The notes under the pieces: generated by a model | Seen by the model: the letters and a program-made list of their open reading frames with translations, nothing else | Told to the model about the DNA's origin: nothing | Database searches by the model: none | Translations under genes and position numbers: made by a program | NCBI GenBank assembly: GCA_000320545.1 | Contig: ADNK01002829.1 | Span: 7,501 to 71,500, forward strand | Origin: Bigelowiella natans CCMP2755 | Lineage: Eukaryota > Cercozoa > Chlorarachniophyceae | Direction of reading: 5' to 3' | Length of the DNA stretch: 64,000 nt | Shown here: positions 35,540 through 48,579 of the stretch, in pieces | Layout: every line of letters begins with the position of its first letter | How positions within the stretch are numbered: the stretch's first letter is position 1

Positions 35540-37606
35540 ATAGTGAGCGTAATGGCGACTACAAATGGTCTTGGGACAATGACCGGAACATTGAGGGCCA
35601 CATCCTACTCGCCGGGAGCCTCACCCCCATTATTATCTATACGCAGATTATCTCTCAATTCGATGGCTGATGTACCAGATGCAGCTAGTAGGGCATTTAG
35701 AAGGGATGATGATGATAGCGCAAATAGTAATAACAACTTCGAGGAGGAAGATCATAATGTCGGGGTGGTCCAAATTGAAGCGGAATTACCATTTACAGTA
35801 TCATGGATGCTGCGCCCTGCTGCTGCTGCTGGGGACGGAGTTGCAGCAGATGAAGAGGAGGAGGGTGAAGACCCTTTCTTTACCTCCATAGAAAATAATA
35901 CCAGCTATGATAATGACAAAGAAGAAGCAACAACAGGAGGAGGGAAGAGTAGCAGCAGCAGCAAGGCTGTGAGAAGTCCTGTCGATTTGCTGATAGATCA
36001 GGAGCTCCGAAAACGTATGCAGATCTTTGAGGAACGATTTGAGGCAACCTTTCATTTAAGAGATAAAGGTTACAACAATGATCACGTCAGATTTGCTCAG
36101 GCTGCAATGTCCAACCTTTTGGGTGGTATTTCATATTTTTACGGCGCGTCTTCCGTGCAAATAGCGGACGACGACGAAGACACCAAGAGGCAGCAAACAT
36201 TCTCTTCTTTCAATTTACCCTTGTTTTCAGCGGTACCCTCAAGATCGTTTTTCCCGCGAGGATTTTTATGGGATGAAGGGTTTCACCAACAATTGGTACA
36301 CAAATGGGACGTCAACATATCACTTGATGTTCTCGCTCATTGGATCGGAGCCGTCAGGGAGGGAGGATGGATACCTCGAGAGCAAATATTAGGAGATAGC
36401 GCTAACCGAAGAGTCCCTCACCGATTTATCCCTCAGCTTGCCGACGTCGCTAACCCACCAACATTTCTCTTTCTCATAGAGAAGCTGCTTGTGATGGATG
36501 ATCAAAGGAAATATCAGCAGCAGCAGCCGTCTGTTGTACTTCCAGCTGATTACTTGGTACGGGTTTACCCACGAATAAGAAGGTGGTGTGAGTGGCTGCT
36601 CGAGTCGCAAGAAGGTCCTGTACCTGGATCCTATCGTTGGAGGGGAAGAAAACAAACATCACCAGATGGAGGACCTCTTCATCCTAACACATTAGCTTCT
36701 GGACTTGATGACTATCCTCGAGCAACGAATCCAGATGAGACGGAATACCATGTCGATGCTTTGTGCTGGTCAATAACTGTAGTACGAATAATGGCGGCTC
36801 TTGCAGCGCATCTGGGCAATGATGAAGATCATGCACTCTATAGCAATAAGGATGGGATACTAACACAAGCGCTCGAAGATTTGCATTGGAATCCTCGTAC
36901 GAAGTCATATTGTGATGTTGGCAAGCATTCAGCAGGAGGAACTTTCGAGACTCGATACATGTACAGATGCGCTGAAGCTAGCTCCTCATCAACTACTGAT
37001 GTTGCAGTTGCGCGTGATGTTCTAGAGGCGAGAGGTAACCCATGCCCGAAGTCTCACCCTAAGCCTCTTTATCCTCTTGGGGATGGTCAGGGAGGGTTGT
37101 TGTCGAAAGAATATTTTGTTCCTGGTAAAGTAGTGAAGCACCAGTTTGTCGCTCAATACGGCTATATCAGCTTGTTTCCTTTATTACTCAAGATTTTGCC
37201 CCCAACCTCACGCCGCCTGAAACATATTATGAATTTAATGGAGAATGATCGGGAGATTCGAACGAAATACGGCCTTCTATCTCTTTCAAAAACAAGCCGA
37301 TTCTATGAAAGAGGAAATGCCCCTGGTGATAAACCATACTGGCGAGGTGCAATTTGGATGCCAATAAATTACCTGGCAGTCTCTGCGCTTCATTACTATG
37401 CTAATGTAGAAGGGCCATATCGAGAACAAGCTCATAGGTTATACAGAGAATTGAGAGAAAATCTTGTGTCTAATGTGTATAAAGAATACAAGAGAACAGG
37501 ATACTTATGGGAGCAGTATGATAGCAAATCTGGACAAGGGAAACGTTCCCATCCTTTTACTGGATGGACTGCTCTAGTGGTCAACATAATGGCCGAAAGC
37601 TACTAG
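34634..37606 (+). CDS. Mannosyl-oligosaccharide glucosidase (glucosidase I, GH63)
   Basis: A single-exon gene of 990 codons from ATG to TAG. The enzyme removes the outermost glucose from the N-glycan precursor in the ER, the first trimming step of N-glycosylation. The N-terminus is cytosolic and basic (GRRKKKSQKK), followed by a signal anchor at about residues 29-47 (TLLVLAALVGSFMFSYTT), giving type II topology. Family GH63 motifs: LWGTYKAGLYFGIKSR, YGWLQHDG, FFPRGFLWDEGFHQQL, GWIPREQILGD with the acidic catalytic region, YWRGAIWMPINYLA and HPFTGWTALVV. The N-terminal beta-sandwich is longer than usual because of serine and acidic low-complexity inserts, for example a serine run at about 35504-35540. 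It is unusual here in having no intron. It diverges from DNA ligase I. Confidence 0.95.
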
Positions 37607-38250
37607 AACAGCTTATTCTATAATGAGATAAGTGGGCAATGCTACTCTGCAGCAGCATGATGAGAGCTAGGCCGCAATGTTATTTTGCTTGACGACTAAG
37701 CAGCATGACCCTAAAACTAACTTAGAGGCGAAATATGTTAAGACGGCTTAGCAAATATTATTGCACACGCAAGCAGAAGCGCGAAATTGCGAACCTTTAC
37801 AAAAAGGCGAATAAAGAGTAAATATGTAATGCTGCGCCCTCGAAGTTATTGGCACATGCAGTCATGGCCGCCACAACAGCGTACGTAGCGTGCCGCGCGA
37901 TTACTGGCACTAGTCTTTCTAACTTTGCCTAAATGCACGCTAGCACGTCTAAACATGCATGTAGTCGCGCATCGCGAACGTATGTACGTATACATAATAA
38001 TTGCATAGCTACATTAGGATGACATGCAATTGAAAAAATTTAAACATTTCATTACATCCGTCTCATAATAGAACTTCATGAAAACGCATCAAATGCACAG
38101 CTTGGAATATTATATGCTCTATAGCAAGCGCGATTAGGTACGATAATTAGGTAATCTCATGTACTTCAAATGTAGCAAAACGTGTCTAATACCTGTAGTA
38201 GTCGGATTACAACAAGCGTCAGGGTTCTTTTTCTTATAACCTTCACACTT
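37607..38250. other. Spacer, no gene seen
   Basis: A convergent intergenic region between glucosidase I and the EF-hand exons. It contains TAG, GCATGC and ACGTA words around 37830-37990 resembling the TpA-poor islands, but TpA is present here. Confidence 0.5.
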
Positions 38251-38694
38251 CTAATCTACTATATATCCTTTCTTCGATAGCATTGCTTCAAGGTTTACAA
38301 GGTGAGGCCAGAATTCCTTCCTTTGAATGAAAACTGCAAATTCTTTCTTTGACAAAGCATTATCGCCGTTCTACAGGGAAGATATCATAAGAATTGTTTC
38401 AGTACACAACTACTACATCTTGAACCATCAAGGCAGCATATGTTGTCGACAACATCATTTTCTTACCGTATCAAATTGTCGGAACTGTTTTAGACAATAA
38501 TCCTGATTCATTCCAATCAATTTGCACCTGTTCCAAGGATTTGCTTTAGGATATAATGTTGACGATCAAATTTCCTAGTCTACGGACATCTTCCAGAATT
38601 CCTCAAGTTGGACCATGTTGTCTTCCTTTTGATCTCCCCGTCCAGACTCGTCACATCGTTTGAATAGAGCTTTGGAAACCTTCTCAACCTTTGC
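38251..38694 (-). CDS. EF-hand protein exons, small or partial gene
   Basis: Three exon-like segments. Segment 38694-38575 reads about 40 codons to a TAG with an EF-hand-like loop after ALFKRCDESGRG. Segments 38511-38467 and 38370-38251 splice in phase 0 (GTAAGA to CTGTAG) to give a 54-residue reading starting MNQDYCLKQFRQFDT and continuing NGDNALSKKEFAVFI, together one clear EF-hand calcium-binding loop. The set resembles the neighbouring EF-hand gene upstream on the same strand, whose exons have matching text such as NTLSQKEFYEF. I cannot decide whether this is one gene in an unusual order, two small genes, or a partial tandem duplicate. Confidence 0.5.
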
Positions 38695-39176
38695 CTGCGA
38701 TTAAAAAAACTATCTTTAGCAACTGACATCATTCACGTACACAATATGTATACATGTGCAAATACAAATTACACATATACACACGTGCACGCGTGTTTTT
38801 ACAATTTTTTTAAAATGAAAAACTTATTTTTTTCTGGGTTTTAGTCTTAGCATTTAATCTCAGGTAAAATGTCAAATCGTGAAAGAATATGTCTTATGAG
38901 TTTTCCTTTCAACCTTATTCTGAAGATGGGTTAGCTGTAGGAGACTCCGATGAATTTTGAGAATAGTCGGCCATACTTTAGGACTAATGGGAATTAAACA
39001 GCGTGGAGGGAGGAGTCATAGTCAACAATAGGTTGGTACGAACTCGACGGATTGCATTTTCAACACTTGTAGAAACGTTCGCTGATAATTCTGAGCCATG
39101 TATTCACGACAAATTTATTCTATTACTACCGACTCTCATCAATTGGGTCTTGACGATACTATTATTTAGTCAACTA

Positions 39177-40005
39177 CTACTTTGTAGTGAATTTCGAGAA
39201 GGCTTCCTTATTGAGGGTGCCATCTGTCGGATCGGGATGGGCGTTAGACCAGATTTTCATCACATTTCTTTCGCTGGTCTCTCCTGCAGCCTTAGTACAC
39301 AGGTTTATTAACGATCAGACACATTATAACACCAAAAGTGAAAGTAAAATACAGCTTTTGAGTCACCGTACCTTACACAGGATTTGGAATTCCTTCAAAT
39401 TAATTTTGTGGTTGTTGTCAGAATCCAAAAAGCTTGATATCAAAATCATATTTCAAAACAATGAAGATTATAACCACAAAATATTGTATCGGTGTCTAGT
39501 CTTTTACGTACTGAAAGAGATGTTCAGCCACTTTTGCTTGCAAATTGAAATCTGCGCTCCTTAGCCTTGCAGCAATTGCCTTAATATCCACCCACACTTT
39601 TGGTCTTCTGCAAAACTGTGAATCGATAGTGTATGAAGAAAAGGGAAACAAAGCAGATTATTGAGATGAGAAAGGCAGTGGGATATGATAGGCAGAGAGA
39701 TGGGAGACACAAACCTCATAGAACTCTTTCTGAGAGAGTGTATTAGAATTGTCCTTATCCGCGTCTTCCCCTGAGGTTCAAGTTAACGCAAAAATAGTTT
39801 ATCTGCTGATTACATCATTGCAATTTCGACATCTTAGGATTAAAATTAAAAGAGTATCTAATTTAAGCAGAATCTGGCTACTATCAGTTTACATAATTTA
39901 AGAGCGACTTCTTCCTTTTTGACACCAGCCCAAATACATAGAGTTTTGAACTCAGACCATCCAAGGAACCTTACGTAATTTAACGTAGGGTTGTTTTTAA
40001 ATACT
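39177..40005 (-). CDS. EF-hand calcium-binding protein (5' end not resolved)
   Basis: Exons with consistent phases: about 40005-39893, 39770-39715, 39615-39512, 39432-39372 and 39290-39177, ending at TAG. The reading shows two EF-hands, one across exons 1 and 2 (KLWEDADKDNSNTLSQKEF) and one in exon 4 (FLDSDNNHKINLKEF), plus a degenerate third near the C-terminus (HPDPTDGTLNKEAF). The first part reads NNPTLNYVRFLGWSEFKTL. Such proteins act as calcium sensors or buffers, and no partner can be inferred. The 5' exon is uncertain. A 54-codon ATG frame just upstream (40208-40044) could supply the N-terminus, but the junction phases I tried do not fit. Confidence 0.6.
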
Positions 40006-40043
40006 GTGTGACCAAAGTCTATTCTACGTGTAGATAAACCGAG

Positions 40044-40208
40044 TCATGTTGTTACTACGCGTGCTTTTGCGGGTAGCGGTACCAACTTTGCATTGGGCGT
40101 CCCTTTGGTGAGTTTCTGAAAGAGAAACTCCGGTACAAACGCAAGGGCTTTCTGGTCTTCGATAATCTGTGTTTGTGATTTGCCATTATCTGTATTCATT
40201 GCTGCCAT
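40044..40208 (-). CDS. Short ORF, possible 5' exon of the EF-hand gene
   Basis: ATG to TGA, 54 codons, reading MAAMNTDNGKSQTQIIEDQ and then a helical stretch containing FVPEFLFQKLTKG. It looks like real coding text but matches no family I know. It sits immediately upstream of the EF-hand exons on the same strand. Confidence 0.35.
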   Translation of the reverse strand: MAAMNTDNGKSQTQIIEDQKALAFVPEFLFQKLTKGTPNAKLVPLPAKARVVTT

Positions 40209-40735
40209 GATTTGTTTTTGCTGATGAGCAGAGGTGTTTGGTTTTGTGGGTTGTTGGTACGTGTGCGGCTGAGAAAGATAATCTAGATCTATAAATGATA
40301 CCAGGGATAACACTGTTTGGAGATCGATAGAGTAAATGCTAAATAGTCTCCCCGGAAACTCCGAGAATGAATGCTGCTACTACCGATGAGCATCTCGGGA
40401 GTGTCTCCAGTATATCTCATTAGGTGCTGGTCGCACGTACCCCACCCGAAGAACTCTTTTCTGTCGTCTGCATAACAATGCATTGGCGTAATGGGAGCTT
40501 CATGTCCTTCCTACTCCTCCTTGCCTCTGCAATCGTTGGCTTATCGATATTCTCGATAAGTTTTTCGAAATTTGGCGGTGCAGCTACCTCCTCAGATTTG
40601 TCAGGTGGTGAACAAATTTTTAAGCAAACTCTTTGTTAGATGGAGTATGTGATAATCCCGATTTATATCAGAAAATTATGATGTCACGTAGAAGATATGG
40701 ATACACTAACGAAATTTTCATGATCTCTCTGTATA

Positions 40736-40774
<39 letters not shown>

Positions 40775-41011
40775 GCACATATACATATACTGTTCCAAAA
40801 AAATGTCATACGTATTTCGATCGACTCCACTTTGACTTCCAGGGATGTCAGAAATTGAACTGGTTAGATTGCGTGTTTCGCGAAAATCTATTCCATGTTT
40901 TCTTCTCCTTCATTGTGGACTTTTTTGTTGTGGGAAACAAACTCTAACTCCTTGTCTTCTCAAGATCTCGGAGCAGCTGCTGCAGTTCTCAAACCTGTTC
41001 TCGTCAACAAC

Positions 41012-42821
41012 ATGGCGGGCTTTGGTGCTGTAAAGCATAGTCATTTGATGATTCATGGTCGTCGACAATTATCTGTATTTTCTCCAACTACATGCAATGG
41101 GGTAGCAGCAGAGTGTGCAAAAGTAATGCTCAACACAAGGTACGACCACTACTTCTCGGTGTCATCATGCCTGAAACACGTCTTTCACATCGATCGAAGA
41201 TGGCTGATCCATATCTCTCATCTCCCATCGCTTAGACCAACAAGGAAGAAGAGAAATTCTATATCCTCTCGCACATGGGGGATTATGCCTGTTACTGCAC
41301 TAAAGAAAGGAAGCAAAGGTGGGATTGTGAAGAAAGAAAAGCCATACGCCGATGAGATCCGGCAAGAACTTGTACGTTGGTTGCAAGAAAGGGGCATGCC
41401 TGAGCAAAACGTTGAAATACGTTATGTTGGACCAGCAGGTAATAATGATTACCAGACTACTGATATCTTTGCTAATGCGCTTCTGACTGACTGACTAACG
41501 ACACATTAGCCAACAACAACAACAACAATAATAATAATAATAATAATAGCACGAATATAATAGCGGTTACACAAATCGACTTCTGAGGTTTGAGTTGGAT
41601 TTTTTTCTAATGGCTCCTTCCTTTCGCTTTCTTAGGTTGGGGGTTAGTTGCAAAGAAGCCACTGAGGGCAGGGGACATCGCTATAAATATCCCAGAGGAA
41701 CTTCTCATCACTAAGGAAAAAGTTCTGCAAGATTCAAAGTTTGCTACCTTGATGAAAGAAAGCAAGATGCCTGAGTACTGGATGCTCGCTCTATTTCTGG
41801 TGGAACAGTATGCAATGACACAAGAAGATAGCTCATCTTGCCAATACGCGCCTTACATTAAAAGTCTTCCAGGTCTGAGCCCATTTAGTAGCACAACGAC
41901 GACGATGCATCATTTAAATACTACCACGATCACGCGATGAAACAAGACCCTTTTCTGCGTACTAAGTTGTTTCCACTCCCTACCCATATAGATGAAACTG
42001 GAAATGTATTGGAATGGACAGGCAGAGAGGTGGTTTGAATGACAGCAGCAAGGATCAGCACCAAATAATGATGGATAGTGAATGATAATGCTGATTAATA
42101 ATAATAATTAAAATAATAATAATAATAAGGTAGCAGTTGCTGGTTTCAGTACTACTACTATTTGATTAGAACACTTTGATCAGAATATAATAATGTGGAT
42201 ACTTACAAGTAATGCGCTCTTATCCTTTCTATTTGACATATTTTTCTTCCTAATCTCCTTCTTCTTCTTTGTTTTATTCTTATTCTCTATTTTTTAGGCG
42301 GGAGATTTGCTAAAGGGATCACCCTTGGAACGAATGGCGTAAGTATATAATCGTACTCACAGTTGCATCATGTTTTATCAGCATCATCACCACTTTGTAT
42401 CATAGGAGAATGCATCATAATTATGGGTTGTTATCATCATCATCAATCAATCAATCAATCAACCAATCAGTTGTATGATGAAAATGATAAATGTGATGGT
42501 TATATATATAAAGACTAGTCTCTCTTCTTCTTTTGTCTCTTTGCTTACCTGCCCAATACCTCTCTGTTTACCTATTGTCCATTAACCACGAAGATAAGCA
42601 CATCAACTCCCAAACGATAACAACGTCAAATTCGTCTCTTCTTGTTTTCATCATCATCTTTCTTCGTTGTGTGTTAATTCCTCCCTTATTGTCGTTGTTC
42701 TTATTATTATCCACCACCACCAGATACCAAATGGTGACAGACGTCAAGCAAGGGATCAAAGAGATCACAAAGCTTACCAAAACGCACCCAAATGCATACT
42801 ATGTAACAGAACCACGCCTAC

Positions 42822-42859
<38 letters not shown>

Positions 42860-43042
42860 GTCAATAGTAGTTACATATGTATGCTAGATAATCGTGGTGG
42901 TAATAAAGAGGAGGAGGAGGAGGAGTAGGGTCATCATCAGTGTTAGATGTTGAACGATGGGTAGTAGTGCCTCATCACTAATATCAATAGTTTGGTGCAC
43001 AAATAATAGTAAGAATAATGATAATAGTAGTATCTCTGCTAC

Positions 43043-43086
<44 letters not shown>

Positions 43087-44242
43087 ACAAACCCCACTAT
43101 AATATATAATAATGATGATAATGATCATGATGATCTATGTGATTGGTGCTAATGCTGCTGTATTCTTGAATTGTCTTTTTTAGATGGGCATTCTCTCTAC
43201 TATTTTCGCGGGTAGTAAGGCTGACATCACGTAACAGGCAGTTGGCCCTCATACCATGGTTACTACTACCACTTCTACTACTACTTCTACTACAATTTGT
43301 GTTAATATTCCGACAGATTTCTCATATTATATGTGAGAATTATAAATATTATACTAATGTTTTTACTTATTATCTACGTTTTGACTTATGATGGAACTTT
43401 TTTATTGATGCAATTTCATTTATAGGGCCGATATGCTGAATCACCAACCGGACGTTAGAAGCTACATTGATTGGGATGATAAGGTCTGGATGTTATACAG
43501 CAGCCACATCAGTGATACTACTACTACTACTACTACTACTACTTTATACAGCAGCCACATCAGTGATACTACTACTACTACTACTACTTCTACTACTACT
43601 TACTAGTAGTAGTAGTTGTTGTAGTGTATGAATACTCTTGCTCATAATACGTCGTTGTTGTGTGTGTTGTTGCAAACACATGACAATATATGATCATCAT
43701 GTTGTTGTAACAGTTGTGGGTGGTAAATAGAATCTATGCTTATTAATGTTATCATAGTAAGGGGGGAGAGTGGTTTGGTAAGTAAGTAGTGAAAGCTTAC
43801 TTATTAGTGAGTAGGAGGAGGAGGTGGGGGAGGAGGAGTAACTTGTGGTGGTGACGGTAGTGATATAGAAGAAGAAGAAGAAGATCCTTCAAGCAGCATT
43901 CTTACACTTTCCTCTGCTGTACCTCCTCCTCCTCCTCCTCCTCCTCCTCCTCCTCCTCTCCTTCTCCTCCTCTCCTTCTCCTCCTACTCCTTGCTACATA
44001 GGAAAATGCCGTGGTATTTCGAGGGGATAGAGACTACAATATTGGCGACGAGGTAGTAGCAGTTACCCGCTACTAGAGAAACAAACTGATGATAGTGATT
44101 AAGATGTGTGAGGAGAAGGATAGATAACAAACTGATGATAGTGATTAAGATGTGTGAGGAGAAGGAAAGATGTACTGCTACTACTACTTCTACTACTACT
44201 ACTACTACTACTACAGCATCTACCTTTATTTCGATCTCCTGC

Positions 44243-44280
<38 letters not shown>

Positions 44281-44407
44281 GATATAAATATTGGGTACAT
44301 GCATACATGCATACTACTATTACTACTTTAACGAGTATCAATTTGCTGCTAATACGAATAGTGATAGTCTCAGCATCATGTTATCATTACAATTATTACT
44401 ACTACCA

Positions 44408-44441
<34 letters not shown>

Positions 44442-44573
44442 AAACTGTCGCTACCACCACCACCACCACCACCACCAGGTATTCGTTTCTTATGGCCCTC
44501 GCAGTAGTGGGGATTTGCTACTGACGTACGGATTCGTGCCTTCAACAGCAACTGACCCTGAAATTGAAAAGGT

Positions 44574-44609
<36 letters not shown>

Positions 44610-44678
44610 CCATCTTAAGAAGTAGAAATGATGAGAGATCAATATAGTAAATAAATAAATAAATAATCATAGCAGCCG

Positions 44679-44757
<79 letters not shown>

Positions 44758-44872
44758 AGTAAATAGGTGAGTCAGTACTGCAACTACAATTTAAATGAAA
44801 TCATCAGCATTCATTTATGATTTTCATTGTAGTAATCATCATAGCCATAGTATTCATCATATATCACATATG

Positions 44873-44903
<31 letters not shown>

Positions 44904-45303
44904 AGGTAGACCTTCGTTTAGTTTTGGACGGATATGACCCCTATGCTGGGGTCAAAAAAGCAGCTCTCAAGCAATACGGTAGTATTAGTAATTGGATGAT
45001 AGTGCTGCTGCTGCCGCTGCTGCTGATGATGATCTTGATGCTGTTCAACTATCAATTCCTTTCATTATGGTGGTGGGTTTCTTACTAGACATATTATTAT
45101 TATCATATGTTTACCTTTGTCCATTATCATCCAAGGAGCCTCATCATATAATTATCATCATATGTTCATCTTTATCCACCATCATCATCATCATCATCCA
45201 AGGATTGGATTCAGCCTGGACATTCCCTCTCCAACTGAACCGTTATCCGGCTGGCCTCATCGAGTAAAACAAACTTATGACGCATTTGTGTGTGCTGCCG
45301 TTG

Positions 45304-45334
<31 letters not shown>

Positions 45335-45420
45335 TTACAGAGGAATATGAGTATTCATATTAGGACTTGTGCTCATAGCCATCATCACTACCACTCACCG
45401 ACAGCATTTCTTCCATATAT

Positions 45421-45503
<83 letters not shown>

Positions 45504-45903
45504 TTGTGTTCGTGTTCGTGTGTGTGTGTTTATCAGTACCAATAGTACTAGTTATTCAGCATTTAATTTTCAAATATCACAACAAAAGGCCCATCAGTTA
45601 TATCCCCTTCTTTGTAGCCATTATCATTATCATCTTCATCATCATCATTATCATCATCATCCCTTTCTTCTTTTAGATATGCATCTTTCCTTTCTTTCCG
45701 TCCACAATCCGACGAAGAGGTAGTAGCATTTTTATGATGAGGAGAAGAAGAAGAAGGAGAAGAAGAACAACAAGAACAACAACTGAATGATAAAGTAGTA
45801 GCAGTCTTCTTAAGAGATAATGGATCGAAATAGTTTCTTTCGCAAAGCAACGGAACAAATGCGTTACCATCAATATCTCTCCCCTGTCTTCTTTTCTCTT
45901 TCC

Positions 45904-45946
<43 letters not shown>

Positions 45947-46831
45947 ACTCTCACTCACTCTCTCACTCTCACTCACTCTCTCTTTCGTATCCTTGATAAT
46001 GATATAGGTTGATTTCTACGCAAAGCAACTTTTTGGGCCTACCGAACGCCGCGCTATACCGGTTGATTTATTTTGCTCAGTCCACTGTTTTGTTTTGGGT
46101 TATTTGCATCATCATCATCATCATCATTATCACTTCATCTTGCATAATTTCTTCCTTTTCGCTAATATCAGAGTATTTCGTATTCAATAATATATTCTCT
46201 TATCACCATTCCCTTGATAGTTACAATTAGGGTTAGATTTGTTGACTGTATTGAGATACAAATATAGAATAGATGGTAAAGATGATTTTTTCACTAGTAA
46301 GCATGTGGATGTTAGTTATACTCATAATGCCACACACACACACACACACACTATTATTTTACAGAAAGAAGTATCACAGTCCGGCAGAGAACTTATAAAG
46401 CAAGGTCTGCTAAAATCTACTTAATGATAAAGAAGCGAGATCTCCTGCGTTGTAACTGGATTTAAGAATTGTATGTCGCACTCAAAATGCAATATCCATG
46501 ATAATTGGTGTTTGTTCAGAGTGTTTCAATGCACTCTCGAGATATCGTGGTACCGTGGAATCTGACCGCCTCATGCTAGAGGAGCAAGAAGTACTCTATA
46601 ATTTTCGTAATTTCACATTCCATCTAAAATCTAAACTGGTTCCATTTTTTTTAGGTAATATCTCAAAAGTCCATTATGTCACAAGACAAACGACCGGCAG
46701 CTGCTGCTGCCGTACGTCTACGTGAAAGGGCAATATTGAGGAAAACTCGCGATGTTATTGATAAAACAGGAAATGTCGTACTTGATCTTCTAAGACGGAA
46801 TCCATTTCAAGATTTGTTCAATCAGTATTAA
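41012..46831 (+). CDS. SET-domain lysine methyltransferase with Rubisco LSMT-type C-terminal domain
   Basis: Fifteen exons join in phase to about 550 residues: 41012-41438, 41636-41872, 41992-42029, 42298-42338, 42724-42822, 43184-43258, 43426-43483, 44002-44052, 44479-44571, 44906-44978, 45203-45263, 46008-46119 (or 46107), 46365-46404, 46520-46590, 46655-46831. The split SET domain opens with GWGLVAKKPLRAGD. It includes LKGSPLERM, FSLLFSRVVRL and LALIPWADMLNHQPD with the conserved N-H, and VFVSYGPRSSGDLLLTYGFV with the active-site tyrosine. The C-terminal helical domain includes TVESDRLMLEEQE and RLRERAILRKTRDVI, typical of the LSMT and SETD3 or SETD6 group. Substrates in the family are Rubisco, actin and others, and this one is unknown. 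An in-frame intron at 41140-41235 is possible. An upstream signal-anchor exon at about 40483-40606 could join in phase to an acceptor near 40965. Confidence 0.85.
42823..42857. repeat. (TA)n microsatellite starting at a splice donor
   Basis: Exon 5 of the SET gene ends and the intron starts GTATATAT, so the repeat supplies the donor's downstream bases. Confidence 0.9.
43045..43084. repeat. (GA)n microsatellite in a SET gene intron
   Basis: A pure GA run within the intron before exon 6. Confidence 0.95.
44244..44752. repeat. Cluster of (TA)n, (ACT)n, (CCA)n, (ATG)n, (TG)n and (GA)n repeats around exon 9 of the SET gene
   Basis: Separate runs lie at about 44244-44278 (TA), 44406-44440 (ACT), 44455-44477 (CCA) ending at the acceptor AG of exon 9, 44575-44609 (ATG) starting at its donor, 44681-44710 (TG) and 44716-44752 (GA). 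The 93-nt exon 44479-44571 is thus bracketed by microsatellites on both sides. Confidence 0.9.
45303..45501. repeat. (TTTA)n, (AT)n and (TC)n microsatellites
   Basis: TTTA repeats at about 45304-45338, AT at about 45424-45456 and TC at about 45466-45500, all within the intron after exon 11 of the SET gene. Another TC run lies at about 45907-45942. Confidence 0.92.
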
Positions 46832-47603
46832 TGATGACGCACATGTAGATAGCACTTCGCTCAACGTATCTACATTGTGTTCATGGTTATTTTAAGAAAA
46901 TATCCACGCAAAAAATTAAAATATACTAATAACTTCACATGCTCATCACTCTTTCACGTACAGCAAATACAATTTTTAGATTATGTTGTATGCATAGTAC
47001 GTGGCATCGTACACCATACACGGTTGCAGAGCATGCGCTAAAAGTCTCCGTGATTGTACGTGCAGCGATGCGCGTACGCTGACACATCGAAATGCGTTTC
47101 TAGCTAGTAATAAGATTAGCACAAACGATGAGGCAAAGGTGTGATGTAACTCAACACACACCATTTTGCAGACTACTTGACTAGCTAGCTTGCACAATAA
47201 TATATGTTTACGAGGCACCTTGTTAGTCCCATGCATGTTGCAGCCTAGATAGCCCTACTAGCCTACTAGTCTATAGCTACTAGCTAGGCCTTCTAGCATA
47301 GAGGGTATCGTAGTAGAAGCGCAATAGGCGCATATAACATATCGAGCCTCGCACACACAAGATCTAGACATTTAGTAGACGACACTCTAGCGCTAGCTAG
47401 CTAGATTGGGGTGAAATATTCACACATGCACAGTCGATGCGTCTGCAATGGCATGCAAGCAGCGATGAAGAGAGCACTTTGTGTCATTGCAACATTTGGT
47501 GTTTTGAAAGCAGAGCATTTTAGCGAGACAAACAGACTGTACGTTTGCAATCTCTCTCATCATATATCGAATTTGTGGGGAAAATTCACGTAACCAAGGT
47601 ATT
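46832..47603. other. Convergent spacer between the SET and STEEP1-like genes
   Basis: I see no gene. CTAG is frequent (several copies between 47100 and 47405, including GCTAGCTAGCTAGA at about 47393), as in the TpA-poor islands, but other TpA also occur here. Confidence 0.5.
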
Positions 47604-48541
47604 TTATGAAGTTACGCCCTCTTTATCTCCACCACCACTAGTTTCATTCTTCTTCTCCGAAACATTTTCTAGCTCAGCTATTTCACCTGTAAGAAAATGA
47701 TAGTGCAAATTTTGAGTTGGTTTAGAAACTGTGCTACACAAATTCTGATTACTGACTCAAGCTATCCGTAAGTGCGTCTTTAACGATGAAAGTATAACTC
47801 CCAACTTGGTTCTCAGGTACAGATCGATAGCACAAGAGTAATCCGCACTGAAAATAGTACTTGACCATCAGCAACAGTCCAATCGTTTCACATTGAAAGC
47901 AGCATCGGTAGTTCAAACATGTAGTACTGCAACTATTACCTGCTTACAAAAAAATCTATATTGCCTCTCGATTCCACCAGCTTTTCGCTTTATCAGTTTT
48001 GCTTGTCCAGCGATCATGTTTTTCTTGCATACCCGTTTCTTTTCATTCACAACCTTATTCGCACATTAGATACACGGTGCATCAATGACAATGCACTTCT
48101 GAAAATCAAACGACCTATCATCTCCTTACTACGAGTTGCTTGCTCATAGTAATAAATGTTTTGTAAATTATACCGCAATAGATATGACTAATGATTCACC
48201 AAAAAACGATGACGACGACGATGACAACGACGCACCCTTGATTTGTCGGATTTTCGAATTGGCAATTTATTGAGTAAAACATCCAAAATCATTGAGTATT
48301 GACCGCAGTGCTTGCAATAACATACCTGCAACCAAAAGCTGTACGTAAGAAACAAGAATCTAATGCAGTCTAACAGGTCGTAGTACCTTCAAACCATCGT
48401 CTTTTATATTGCTCTCTTCAGATGAATAATTCTTCTCCCATTTTCTTACGACTCTTTCGGCTTGGGCACTGCAAAATTACCATAAAGAAAGACAAACTTC
48501 ATAAATTCTTGCCACACATTCTGTTCCAACACACCAAGATA

Positions 48542-48579
<38 letters not shown>

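Noticed and set aside
47940..48098. TAA read as glutamine (variant code)
   Set aside because: Thiolase, HSP70, the megasynthase, the SET gene and others end at TAA in the expected place.
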